Origin: Eutreptiella sp. 'Long Island Sound 2002'
Taxonomy: Eukaryota > Euglenozoa > Euglenophyceae > Eutreptiales > Eutreptiaceae
Length of the DNA stretch: 64,000 nucleotides
Assembly (NCBI GenBank): GCA_964036045.1
Contig: OZ038378.1
Location: 186,533,128 to 186,597,127, forward strand
Reading direction: 5' to 3'
Both the position numbers and the translations under genes were made by a program. The notes under the pieces are model-generated. The model had not been told where the DNA came from. It did not search any database and saw only the letters and a program-made list of their open reading frames with translations. Of the stretch, positions 32,414-42,100 are shown piece after piece. Within the stretch, counting starts at the first letter, position 1. Each line of letters opens with the position of its first letter.

Positions 32414-32425
32414 GCATGTGAGCCG
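32414..32425. repeat. Left 12-bp target-site duplication of LINE copy B
   Basis: GCATGTGAGCCG matches GCATGTGTGCCG at 52639-52650 with one mismatch. The uninterrupted form of this site (GCATGTGAGCCGTGTGTG) is preserved at the unit 1/unit 2 junction (about 53695), which confirms the pre-insertion sequence. Confidence 0.85.
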
Positions 32426-35345
32426 CGTGGGGCCGGTGCTGGGTCCACACGCCCGCATCAACCGCACCCGGGACACACGGGTCGCGGAACCCTGGCTGCC
32501 CGCTCCAGAGGACGGGCGGCCTGGGGAGGGACAGCGCCTGACACCAGGCGCCCCTCACAACAGTGGAAAGCACCCCCCCCGGGGACGCCCTCCGCCACCC
32601 CCACAGCGAGCAACGCCGGCCCGCAAGGGCGCACGCTGTGGGGCCGGTGCTGGTTCCCCACGCCCGCACCGACCGCACCCGGGACACACGGGACGCGGAA
32701 CCCTGGCTGCCTGCTCCAGAGGACGGGCGGCCGGGGGAGGGACAGCGCCAGACACCAGGCGCCCCTCACAACGGTGGAAGGCACCCCCCCCGGGGACGCC
32801 CCTCCGCCACCCCCACAGCGAGCAACGCCGGCCCACAAGGGCGCACGCTGTGGGGCCGGTGCTGGGTCCCCACGCCCGCGGCGACCGCACCCGGGACACA
32901 CGGGACGCGGAACCCTGGCTGCCCGCTCCAGAGGACGGGCGGCCGGGGGAGGGACAGCGCCTGACACCAGGCGCCCCTCACAATGGTGGAAAGCACCCCC
33001 CCCGGGGACGCCCTTCCGCCACCCACACAGCGAGCAACGCCAGCCCGCAAGGGCGCACGCTGTGGGGCCGGTGCTGGGTCCCCACGCCCGCACCGACCGC
33101 ACCCAGGACACACGGGACGCGGAACCCTGGCTGCCCGCTCCAGAGGACGGGCTGCCGGGGGAGGGACAGCGCCTGACACCGGGCGCCCCTCACAACGGTG
33201 GCAAGCAGCCCCCCCGGGGACGCCCTTCCGCCACCCCCACAGCGAGCAACGCCGGCCCGCAAGGGCGCACGCTGTGGGGCTGGTGCTGGGTCCCCACGCC
33301 CGCACCGACCGCACCCGGGACACACGGGAAGCGGAACCCAGGCTGCCCGCTCCAGAGGACGGGCGGCTGGGGGAGGGACAGCGCCTGACACCAGGCGCCC
33401 CTCACAATGGTGGAAGGCACCCCCCCCCGGGGACGCCCTTCCGCCACCCCCACAGCGAGCAACACCGGCCCGCAAGGGCGCACGCTGTGGGGCCGGTGCT
33501 GGGTCCCCACGCCCGCATCGACCGCACCCGGGACACACGAGTCGCGGAACCCTGGCTGCCCGCTCTAGAGGACGGGCGGCCGGGGGAGGGACAGCGCCTG
33601 ACGCCAGGCGCCCCTCACAACGGTGGAAAGCACCCCCCCAGGGACGCCCTTCCGCCACCCCCACAGCGAGCAACGCCAGCCCGCAAGGGCGCACGCTGTG
33701 GGACCGGTGCTGCGTCCCCACGCCCGCACCGACCGCAACCGGGACACACGGGACGCGGGACCCTGGCTGCCCGCTCCAGAGGACGGGCGGCCGGGGGAGG
33801 GACAGCGCCTGACACCAGGCGCCCCTCACAATGGTGGAAGGCACCCCCCCCGGGGACGCCCTTCCGCCACCCCCACGGCCGGCAACGCCGGCCCGCAAGG
33901 GCGCCCGCTGTGGGGCCGGTGCTGGGTCCCCACGCCCGCACCGACCGCACCCGGGACACACGGGACGCGGAACCGTGACTGCCCGCTCCAGAGGACGGGC
34001 GGCCGGGGGAGGGACAGCGCCTGACGCCAGGCGCCCCTCACAACAGTGAAAAGCACCCCCCCCGGGGACGCCCTTCCACCACCCCCACAGCGAGCAACGC
34101 CAGCCCGCAAGGGCGCACGCCGTGGGGCCGGTGCTGGGTCCCCACGCCCGCATCGACCGCACCCGGGACACACGGGTCGCGGAGCCCAGGCTGCCCACTC
34201 CAGAGGACGGGCGGCCGGGGGGGGGGCAGCGCCTGACACCAGGCGCCCCACCCAACGGTGGCAGGCCACCCCCCCAAGGGGACGGCCCCCCACCACCCCC
34301 GCGGCACGCAGCCCCCACAGGGCATGCAGGCCAAGGGGACAGTATTGAGCCCCCACACCCACACACCCGCGCCCACGGCACATGGGTGGTGGACCCCAAC
34401 AGCCCGCTCAATGGGCGGGCAGTCGGGGAAGGGACAGCGCCTGACCCCAGACGCCCCTCACAATGGTGGAAGGCACCCCCCCAGCGGACGCCCTTCCGCC
34501 ACCCCCACAGCGAGCAACGCCAGCCCGCAAGGGCGCACGCTGTGGGGCCGGTGCTGGGTCCCCACGCCCGCACCGACCGCACCCGGGACACATGGGACGC
34601 GGAACCCTGGCGGCCCGCTCCGGAGGACGGGCGGCCGGGGGAGGGACAGCGCCTGACACCAGGCGCCCCTCACAACGGTGGCAGGCCACCCCCCCCCGGG
34701 GACGGCCCCCCCACCACCCCCGCGGCATGCAGCCCTCACAGGGCATGCAGGCCAAGGGGGCAGTGTTGGGCCCCCACACCAACACACCCGCGCCCACAGC
34801 ACGTGGGTGGCGGACCCCAACAGCCCGCCCAAAGGGCGGGCAGTCGGGGGAGGGACAGCGCCTGACCTCAGACGCCCCTCGCAAAGGTGGAAGGCACCCC
34901 CCCCGGGGACGCCCTTCCGCCACCCCCACAGCGAGCAATGCCGGCCCGCAAGGGTGCACGCTGTGGGGCCCGTGCTGGGTCCCCACACCCGCAGCGACCG
35001 CACCCGGGACACACGGGTCGCGGAACCCTGGCTGCCCGCTCTAGAGGACGGGCAGTCGGGGGAGGGACAGTGCCTAACCTCAGACGCCACTCACCATGGT
35101 GAAAGGCGCCCCCCCCCCGGAAACGCTCTTCCGGCACCCCCACAGCGAGCAACGCCGGCCCGCGAGGGCACACGCTGTGGGGCCGGTGCTGTGCCCCCAC
35201 GCCCGCACCGACCGCACCCGGGACACGTGGGTCACGGAACCCTGGCTGCCCGCTCCAGAGGACGGGCGGCCGGGAGAGGGACAGCGCCTAACACCAGACG
35301 CCCCTCGCAATGCTGGAAAGCGCCCCCCCCGGGGACGCCCATCCA
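32426..35345 (+). repeat. 5' monomer array, copy B (mostly ~211-bp units)
   Basis: The GAGCAACGCCxGCCC word recurs near 32608, 32821, 33030, 33247, 33460, 33672, 33884 and 34095, every 208-217 bases. The spacing then becomes about 420 (34095, 34511, 34936), and a final short unit starts near 35150. So the left part is a simple array of one half-unit type and the right part has the dimer organisation seen throughout copy A. Units hold GACACACGGG, CCCGCTCCAGAGGACGGGCGG and GGGGACGCCC(T/A)TCCGCCACCC. It is a presumed promoter or UTR array; open frames are artefacts. Confidence 0.9.
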
Positions 35346-35432
35346 CCACCCCCACACCGAGCAACGCACCAACGCACCAACGCACCAGCCACGGGACATC
35401 CGCACCCTGCTCTTAGGCACAGCGACACAGCA

Positions 35433-38400
35433 ATGGCGGAACCCGCGGCACCACGCAAGACACGCCCCCGATCTCCGACGCTGGACGAAGCACACAAGGT
35501 CATCAGGGCGCTGGGACTCAGAGACGGCGAAGGAGACCCCCCACAAGGGGACGCGGGCACGGACTCCGACCTGGAGGCAGTACCGGAGCCCCCCGCGGGA
35601 GGCGCGCCCGCGGAACCTGCGCCGCCGGCGGGCAGCGTACCCGCGATCTGCCCCGCGTGGAAACGGGGCCACTGCACCGGCGAAGGCTGGTGCCCCAAAC
35701 AGCACCCCCAGCCCGGCCCCGATGACGGAGCGCTGCCCGAGGTGAAACCCGCAGCCGCACGCGCCGCCCTACGCTACGGGGTGGCACAGGGCTGGATCCT
35801 GGATGAGACCGCGCGCGGCAGCGTGAACATCCAGGAGGCCGTCGACCGAGTCACCCACGCGGGACAGGCGGCAGTGGCCTTGCACACCCGGGGCCGCCAC
35901 GGCGGGCCCGCAGAGGGGATCATTGTGGAACCCTCGGGAATGGTGCTGGTCCTAGCGGCGGACATGGTCCGAGGGGTGCTCCACGCGTCCCGCGTGCGGC
36001 GGGCGTGCCCACAGTGGACCATCCAGGTGTACACCTCCCCGCGGGCGTGGCCCTTCCCCACGTGGGCGGTGCTCGCCGTCATGTGGCACCTGGCACCAGA
36101 GGACGCCCCCACAGGGACCGCAGAGGACATCGCCCTGGACCTCCACACCTGGCCGGCCGACCAGGATTACCCCTGGCGCAGGCCCCGGGGCGGCCTCCCG
36201 GTGGCACCCGCGGCAGAGGGGCTCAGCCTCGCGGCAACCCTCCAACGGCACCCCGACAAGCAGGCACGCCACTTCCTGCAGATAGGCACGGTCCCGGCCA
36301 CCCCGCCAGACTCCGAGTGGCGATGGGACGCAGGGGTGGCGCAACCGCTGCCGGGCCCCTGGACCCTCCCGTTGTGGTACTTGCGCATGGGCACCTTGGC
36401 CCACGCCACCCAGGCCGTCAAGGGGGCTTTCCCGCAGCCGCTCCTCCCCGGCGTGGCCCTGCTCCGCAGCCTGCAGGCGGGGGCCGCCTGGGTACGGTGG
36501 AAGGAAGGAAAGGGCCGCTCGAGCCCCTATTTCCCCATGGTCCAGGGCCAGGCGCTGATCCACGCCGAGGGCATGGGGACCGTGGAATGGGGGGCAATCG
36601 TGCCCGGCACGGCGTGCAGGTGGATCACAGCGGCCGCCCCACAGCCAATGCGATCGCCGCCCGCGTGCCACCGCCTCCTGCGGATGGTCCCCTCTTTGGC
36701 CCCCCAGCACGCCTTTACGAGGGACGTGTGGAAGGCCGTACTGAGCCACACCAGGGAGTGGCTAACGAACCCGGGTGCACGGTACCCGCCGGGACCGGTG
36801 CTCGAACAGCTCACGGCCCCCACACCCGGGGTCCTCCACGCCCTGCACAGGGCGTCGGCTCTCACGGAGCAGCTCAACGACGAAGTGCTGGCCCTGGCGT
36901 TGGAGCCGCTGCGGGTGCTCTACCCGCAAACCCACATCCCACCCGCGGGCACGTCCAACCGCCTAGGCCGCCTGGGGTTGCAGCGCCGCGTCGAGGCCGC
37001 GCACCCAGGAGGCGTGGTGGAACAGTGGCTAACGCTCCGCAACCCGTCCACCGCGGAAGGCCACTGCTACCTGCACCAACTCCTCTTTCAACCACGGGCA
37101 GCCCCGGAACACCGCCGGCAAAACCCGTACCACACGCACCCGGAGCGCCGAGGCGCGCAAAACTTCCCGCAGCCAGTCCCGCCCGCCCTCCCGCCGGGGC
37201 AGGACCCGGAGGCGCTACAGCAGGGCCCCCCGCTCGACACCGCCACCACGGTACAGCAAAGGGGAAGCGACGGCGCGGATGGTGCCGAAACGGACTGCAC
37301 GAACTGCGGAGCGGTGGCCTGGATGGCAGCCTGCAGGCACCTCGCCCGAGATACCACGGGGCTCCGGCAGTACAGACCAACGGACCGCACGGCGCTGGCG
37401 TCCGCGGTCGCGGCCGTCACCATGGGTCCCGTGGCGGCGTGGCCGGCGCAACTGCTGCCCCACGTCCCCTGCCGCGACACGCAGCCCCGCCGGCCGGCCG
37501 CAACGCACGCGCCGACGGCACCCCTCACGGCGGAGCAGCTATACGTCGTCGCGGCGGCGTTGCTAGCGGACGGCGGGGAGAGCTTCGTCCACCACCACGG
37601 CCCGGCGCAGATTGCGGGATGCATACAAGGGCCTCAGCGCGATGCACCAGACCCGTGGTATGCCACACTCCGCGGGCGCACCCGCGTCTGGGGTGCGGGC
37701 GATGGCACACCCCCACCCGGGCCTAAGCAGGGGGAGGCACTGGTGCTGCAGACGGCAGGCTACCAGGCCATCATACACGGCCAAACCGGAGGGTACCGGT
37801 CGCACGTCCTGGCCGGAGGCCGATGGACTGTCTGGCACAGCACCGCCAGGCAAGGGGCATTCCCACCCCTGCCCCACGTCGACTGGCGACAGGGGCCCAC
37901 CCAGGCCTACTATATGTCGGCGGACCCCTGGCCGCTGGCGGTCCTGCTACACACCGTCAGCGCCCCCAACAAGAGGCAGGAACCGGACTGGGTCAATCCC
38001 CCCACACTGGTGTGGAGCCCCGACCAGGAGGAGCATCTACGGGCCGCGTGGCAGGGAGACGCCATCAGGGCCACGGACGTCCCGGACCTCCACGCGGGGC
38101 AAATCACGCACGCCCGCCCGGCGGCTACCCTGGCGGTGGCCCAACGGGGACAGCAGAACCCGCACTGGGTGGTCTGCATGTTCAGCCCGGCGGACGCGCA
38201 CATCGTCGTCTGCGACCCCGAGCGCCTGCCGGGGCCCAAAGCCGTGATCCGCGTGGCAGACTGCACCCGCATGATCATCAAGGCGCTGCGGGAGGGCGAA
38301 CACGACGCCCTCCTGCTCCAGGTCAGGCTGAAGGACAACGCCCGGGCGGCGAGGCCGGGGGTGTGGCCGGCAGCGGCGCACCCCGCCGACCTAGAGCTCC

Positions 38401-39128
38401 AACTGGCGGTCCCGACCGCAGTGTACCACTGGCTACAGGCCTTCCACGACCTGCGATGGAGGGGCAAGCCCGACCGCCAAATCGGCTCCACGCACTGGCA
38501 AACGTGGCTGCAAGCAGACGCGCAGCGCGATGCCATCCGGGGTCTCGGGCCCGCGCCCGCGACACGAGCCCTCGATGCGGCGGCCCCGGGCCGCACACTG
38601 GCGCCACACACCGTGCCACTGGCCAACCTGCCCTTCGAACCAGCGGCAGAGGGCGCCATTCGGAAGTTGGTGCCGCTCCCCCCGGCGCGAGGGGCCACAG
38701 AGCCGACGAAATGCCCCCTGTGTGCGGACAAGTACTACACAAGCGGGGCAATGCTGGAACACCTGGCGTGGCACGCGGTGCACGCTGCGGCCCCGGCGGA
38801 CGACAAGGAGGCGGCCACCAACATCCTGCAGGGGAGAGCACGGAGGTCCCCATGGCACGCCCCGTACACCCGGCGCCCCCCGCCCCAGGCAGCCGACCAC
38901 GCAGACGGAGATGAGGAGGCACCCGGAGCGGCCCCGGGGGCCGGCGCTGCGGCCCCACCAGGGTCCAAGTCCATCCCCGCGGGACTGGCCCCCCTGCCCC
39001 CCCTGGCTCCCCCGGTCCCCCGGGCCCCCCTGTGGGCCCCGCTTGGAACGGGCTCAGCGGATGCGGCGCACCCAGATGCCCTGGCTGCGCCGGCGAGCCC
39101 AGCGGCGATGCCGATGCGGGATAGCTGA
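35433..39128 (+). CDS. LINE ORF1, copy B, 1,231 aa, intact
   Basis: The start is the ATG of CAGCAATGGCGG after the array; the upstream in-frame extension is repeat sequence. Visible modules are: CCCH finger C73-X7-C81-X5-C87-X3-H91; a possible peptidase region with N624-C625-G626 (TNCGAVAWMAACRHLA) and H791 (SHVLAGGRW); C2H2 finger C1094-X2-C1097-X12-H1110-X3-H1114; and a Pro/Ala-rich end. LINE ORF1 proteins bind element RNA. Here the fingers fit that role, while a protease-like segment would be unusual and is only inferred from two short boxes. The stop TGA is 12 nt before ORF2. At 1,231 aa it is several times longer than typical LINE ORF1 proteins, and it is the intact reference for repairing the reading of copy A. 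Confidence 0.85.
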   Translation: MAEPAAPRKTRPRSPTLDEAHKVIRALGLRDGEGDPPQGDAGTDSDLEAVPEPPAGGAPAEPAPPAGSVPAICPAWKRGHCTGEGWCPKQHPQPGPDDGALPEVKPAAARAALRYGVAQGWILDETARGSVNIQEAVDRVTHAGQAAVALHTRGRHGGPAEGIIVEPSGMVLVLAADMVRGVLHASRVRRACPQWTIQVYTSPRAWPFPTWAVLAVMWHLAPEDAPTGTAEDIALDLHTWPADQDYPWRRPRGGLPVAPAAEGLSLAATLQRHPDKQARHFLQIGTVPATPPDSEWRWDAGVAQPLPGPWTLPLWYLRMGTLAHATQAVKGAFPQPLLPGVALLRSLQAGAAWVRWKEGKGRSSPYFPMVQGQALIHAEGMGTVEWGAIVPGTACRWITAAAPQPMRSPPACHRLLRMVPSLAPQHAFTRDVWKAVLSHTREWLTNPGARYPPGPVLEQLTAPTPGVLHALHRASALTEQLNDEVLALALEPLRVLYPQTHIPPAGTSNRLGRLGLQRRVEAAHPGGVVEQWLTLRNPSTAEGHCYLHQLLFQPRAAPEHRRQNPYHTHPERRGAQNFPQPVPPALPPGQDPEALQQGPPLDTATTVQQRGSDGADGAETDCTNCGAVAWMAACRHLARDTTGLRQYRPTDRTALASAVAAVTMGPVAAWPAQLLPHVPCRDTQPRRPAATHAPTAPLTAEQLYVVAAALLADGGESFVHHHGPAQIAGCIQGPQRDAPDPWYATLRGRTRVWGAGDGTPPPGPKQGEALVLQTAGYQAIIHGQTGGYRSHVLAGGRWTVWHSTARQGAFPPLPHVDWRQGPTQAYYMSADPWPLAVLLHTVSAPNKRQEPDWVNPPTLVWSPDQEEHLRAAWQGDAIRATDVPDLHAGQITHARPAATLAVAQRGQQNPHWVVCMFSPADAHIVVCDPERLPGPKAVIRVADCTRMIIKALREGEHDALLLQVRLKDNARAARPGVWPAAAHPADLELQLAVPTAVYHWLQAFHDLRWRGKPDRQIGSTHWQTWLQADAQRDAIRGLGPAPATRALDAAAPGRTLAPHTVPLANLPFEPAAEGAIRKLVPLPPARGATEPTKCPLCADKYYTSGAMLEHLAWHAVHAAAPADDKEAATNILQGRARRSPWHAPYTRRPPPQAADHADGDEEAPGAAPGAGAAAPPGSKSIPAGLAPLPPLAPPVPRAPLWAPLGTGSADAAHPDALAAPASPAAMPMRDS

Positions 39129-39140
39129 CTCCAGGAGGAC

Positions 39141-42100
39141 ATGGCGGGCGACGCCCTGTGGCTCCTCTCCTGGAACCTGCGCAACGGCCTCGTGCCGCCA
39201 GACCGGTCCCTCCGGGACACACTCCGGCGGCGCCGGGGGCCGGCGGCCTGCACCGACAAGGAGCACCTCATCACCGGCATGCTGCCCCAGGAGGGGGGCT
39301 TTGCCATCATGCTCCAGGAAACAGGGATCACCACCCGGGCGCAGGAGATGCACGTGGCCGCGGCGCTCCGGGACAAGGGGTACACCGCCTTCTTCAGCAG
39401 CCGGCTGGCGGAGACGGGAGCCACCTCCACCTCGAGAGGGGGGGGCCTCCTCATCGCGGTCAGCAGCAAGTACGTGGCGGAGCACGAGGTGCTCAGTTTC
39501 ACGGAAATGGTCCCCGGGAAGGCCGCGGCCCTGGAGATCCGCACGGACGGAGGAGGCCTCACCCTCATCAACGTCCACGGGCCGCAAGCAGGCTGCTCCC
39601 CGTGGGCGGGACGGGCGGCGTTCTGGGCCGACATACAAATGTATGCCACGGCACGCAGCCTCTGCGGGAGGCACCCAGTGGTCATCGCCGGCGACACCAA
39701 CATCTACATGGATGTCCCCGCCAACCCGGCCACGGAGCATTTCCGAGCGGGCTGGGAGGCCTGCGGTTTCCGAAGGGCCGCGGCAGGCGGCGAGGAGGAC
39801 ATGACCCCCACGCTCCACCCGTCCCGGCACAGGGTGGACACCTTCCTGGTCAACAAGCCCCTCCTGCCGTGGTCCCTGCGGGAAAGCGTCTGGGCTCGCG
39901 GCATGGCACACCCCCAGGTGGTCGGCTCGGACCACCTCCCGGTCCGCCTGGCAGTGCCGGGTCTCCTCAGCGCAGCGGGGCGCGCGGCGATGCCCACCAC
40001 CTACAGCCACACGGAGGGCCGCCTCCTCCCGTACGACGCCGAGGCCGCACCCGTCCAACACTGCCTGTGGGCGGCGGTAACCGCCGCGCAGGATGAACCC
40101 TCCCTGGCGCCCTGGCTGGGTCCCGATGAGCAGCACGACTACGGGTCCATGCCCGCGGCCGCGCTGGACAAGGTGTTCGAACACCTCCACGCGACACATG
40201 ACGCCCTGGCGCGTGTGGTGGGACGCCGGCAGCCGTCCCCGGCGGGGACGGACCCGGCGGAGGGGGACCTCCCGGAGAGCGGAAAGCAGCTCCAGGCAGC
40301 GGTCCTCCGCTATGACACCCTGGCAGCGCGCGCGCCGGCGGCGTACCAGGCGGACGCGGCCAGGCATGGCATCCGGTCCGAGGCGGCGCTCCGGCTCAGG
40401 GAGGAGCTGCAGGGTGTGTCGCCCGGGTTCCGCCCGACCACACAGGGCCAGCTACAGGAGGAGCTGGAGAGGCAAGCAGCCGCCCTCGAGGAGGACATTC
40501 GCCAGCTCCGCGCCCTCCTGGCGGCAGACCGCAAGCGTGCCATCAAGGACTTCTGGCGCCGCCACGCCCCCGACATCGCCCAGCGATGGATAGCCGTGCG
40601 GGGAGCCATAGAGGTAGAGGCCCCGGGCCCGTCAGGCCTCTGGAACGTGCGGGTCCCCAACACCCAAACGCTCCTCACGGAGGCCCACGACGTGATGTTC
40701 GCAGTTCGCGCCTTCTGGCGAGAACTGTATGACAAACGCCCGGTGGACCTCCCAGGCTTCCAGGCAGTCCTCGGCCGCCACGTCCCCCGGGTCCCTGAGG
40801 GGGCCTGGACACAGGTCCAGCAGTACTCCATGCAGGACCTGAAGTCCGCCCTGGACAAGGCCGACAGCAAGGCCCCAGGTCCCAACCACGTGGAGGCCCG
40901 TTTCATCAAGGCCCTCCCAGCACCTGTACAGTGGCTCCTGGTCCATTCCTACCGGGCCATCCTCCGCGGCCCCCCTGCCGCCGATGCACTGGAGGGACGC
41001 GCACATCTGGCTCAGCCCCAAGGTACCGGGCTCTGCCAGACTGGACGACTACAGGCCCATAGCCCTGGGCCAGCTGGACATGAAGCTGCTCAGGGGCCCC
41101 CTCACCCAGCGCATCACGGAAGTGCTCACACGGCACGGAGTGGTCAGCGACCCGCAGCAGGGGGCCCTCCATGGCTCCAACACAGGCCCCCCGCTGTTCA
41201 TGGCGCAGCGGCAGCTCCACCGGGGAAGGCCGAACTAGGTCTTCTCCTCCGACGCCCGCAAGGCCTTCGACACCGCCCCACACGGCGCCCTCCACCTCAT
41301 CCTGCGCCACCTCTCCGTGCCGCCGGACGTCATCGACCTCCTGCTCTTCCTCCACACGTGCGCCAGGCTGCGCATCATCACAGCACACGGGCTAACGCAG
41401 CCCGTCTACATGCTACGCGGCGTCCGGCAGGGCAACCCCGAGAGCCCCCTGCTGTACGCGCTCCTCCTGGAGCCCCCGCTCAGGGCACAGGGGCACCGCC
41501 TGCGCCCGCCGGGAGGGGCCGAGCACGGCCTCATCCAGGCCTATATCGACGACCTGCTGGTGGTGGCCCACACGCTGCAGCACTTGGTCGAGGGCGTGGA
41601 GGCGGTGGCCGCGTACCTGGGGATGATGGGCATGGAGCTCCACCCCCGCAAGTGCGCCATGGCCACCACGGAGGGGGTCCCGGGCCTGCAGCTGCGCCTC
41701 TGCCCCCACCTGGAAAACCCGTGGCACTGGGTACCAGCGGCGGACTCTTTCCCCTACCTGGGACTCCAGCTGCAGCCGGACGGGGAGTTCTCCCTGCAGC
41801 GCAAGCACCGGCTACGCCTGGCGGCGGTGCACCACTGGTGCCTTAACACCCTCGCGCCACCGAAAGTGGTGCAGGACGTCATCCTGGCGATCCTCGGGGG
41901 GGTGACGCAGTACGTCGCCCCTTTCATCGCCGACGACTCCGACACTGCACGCCACCTGGACCACATCACGGTCCAGGTCGCGGAGGACAGGTCGCGGTAC
42001 GCCTTCGACGCCTCGCGGGACAGCCTGCAGGATGACCGGACCCTGGGGCTCACGCGGGTGCCCACACGGTGCCAGCAGGCAGCGGTGGCCCTCGTGGGTA

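Larger units (their letters stand above)
31966..32425 (+). repeat. 1,057-bp tandem repeat, unit 0 (partial)
   Basis: From TGTGTGGCACAACTGATTG to GCATGTGAGCCG this matches unit 1 (53041-53706), except that about 220 bases with the small open frame are replaced by a T-rich stretch (32024-32058). It is interrupted at its right end by LINE copy B; the sequence that followed it before insertion is at 52651. The hammerhead-like cores of unit 0 and unit 1 are 1,057 bases apart once copy B and one TSD are removed. Confidence 0.85.

Noticed and set aside
40980-41846. C-terminal part of the 901-codon frame starting at 39141
   Set aside because: After the added base near 40975 this is a shadow; the RT motifs continue in the frame of 40984 and 41317.
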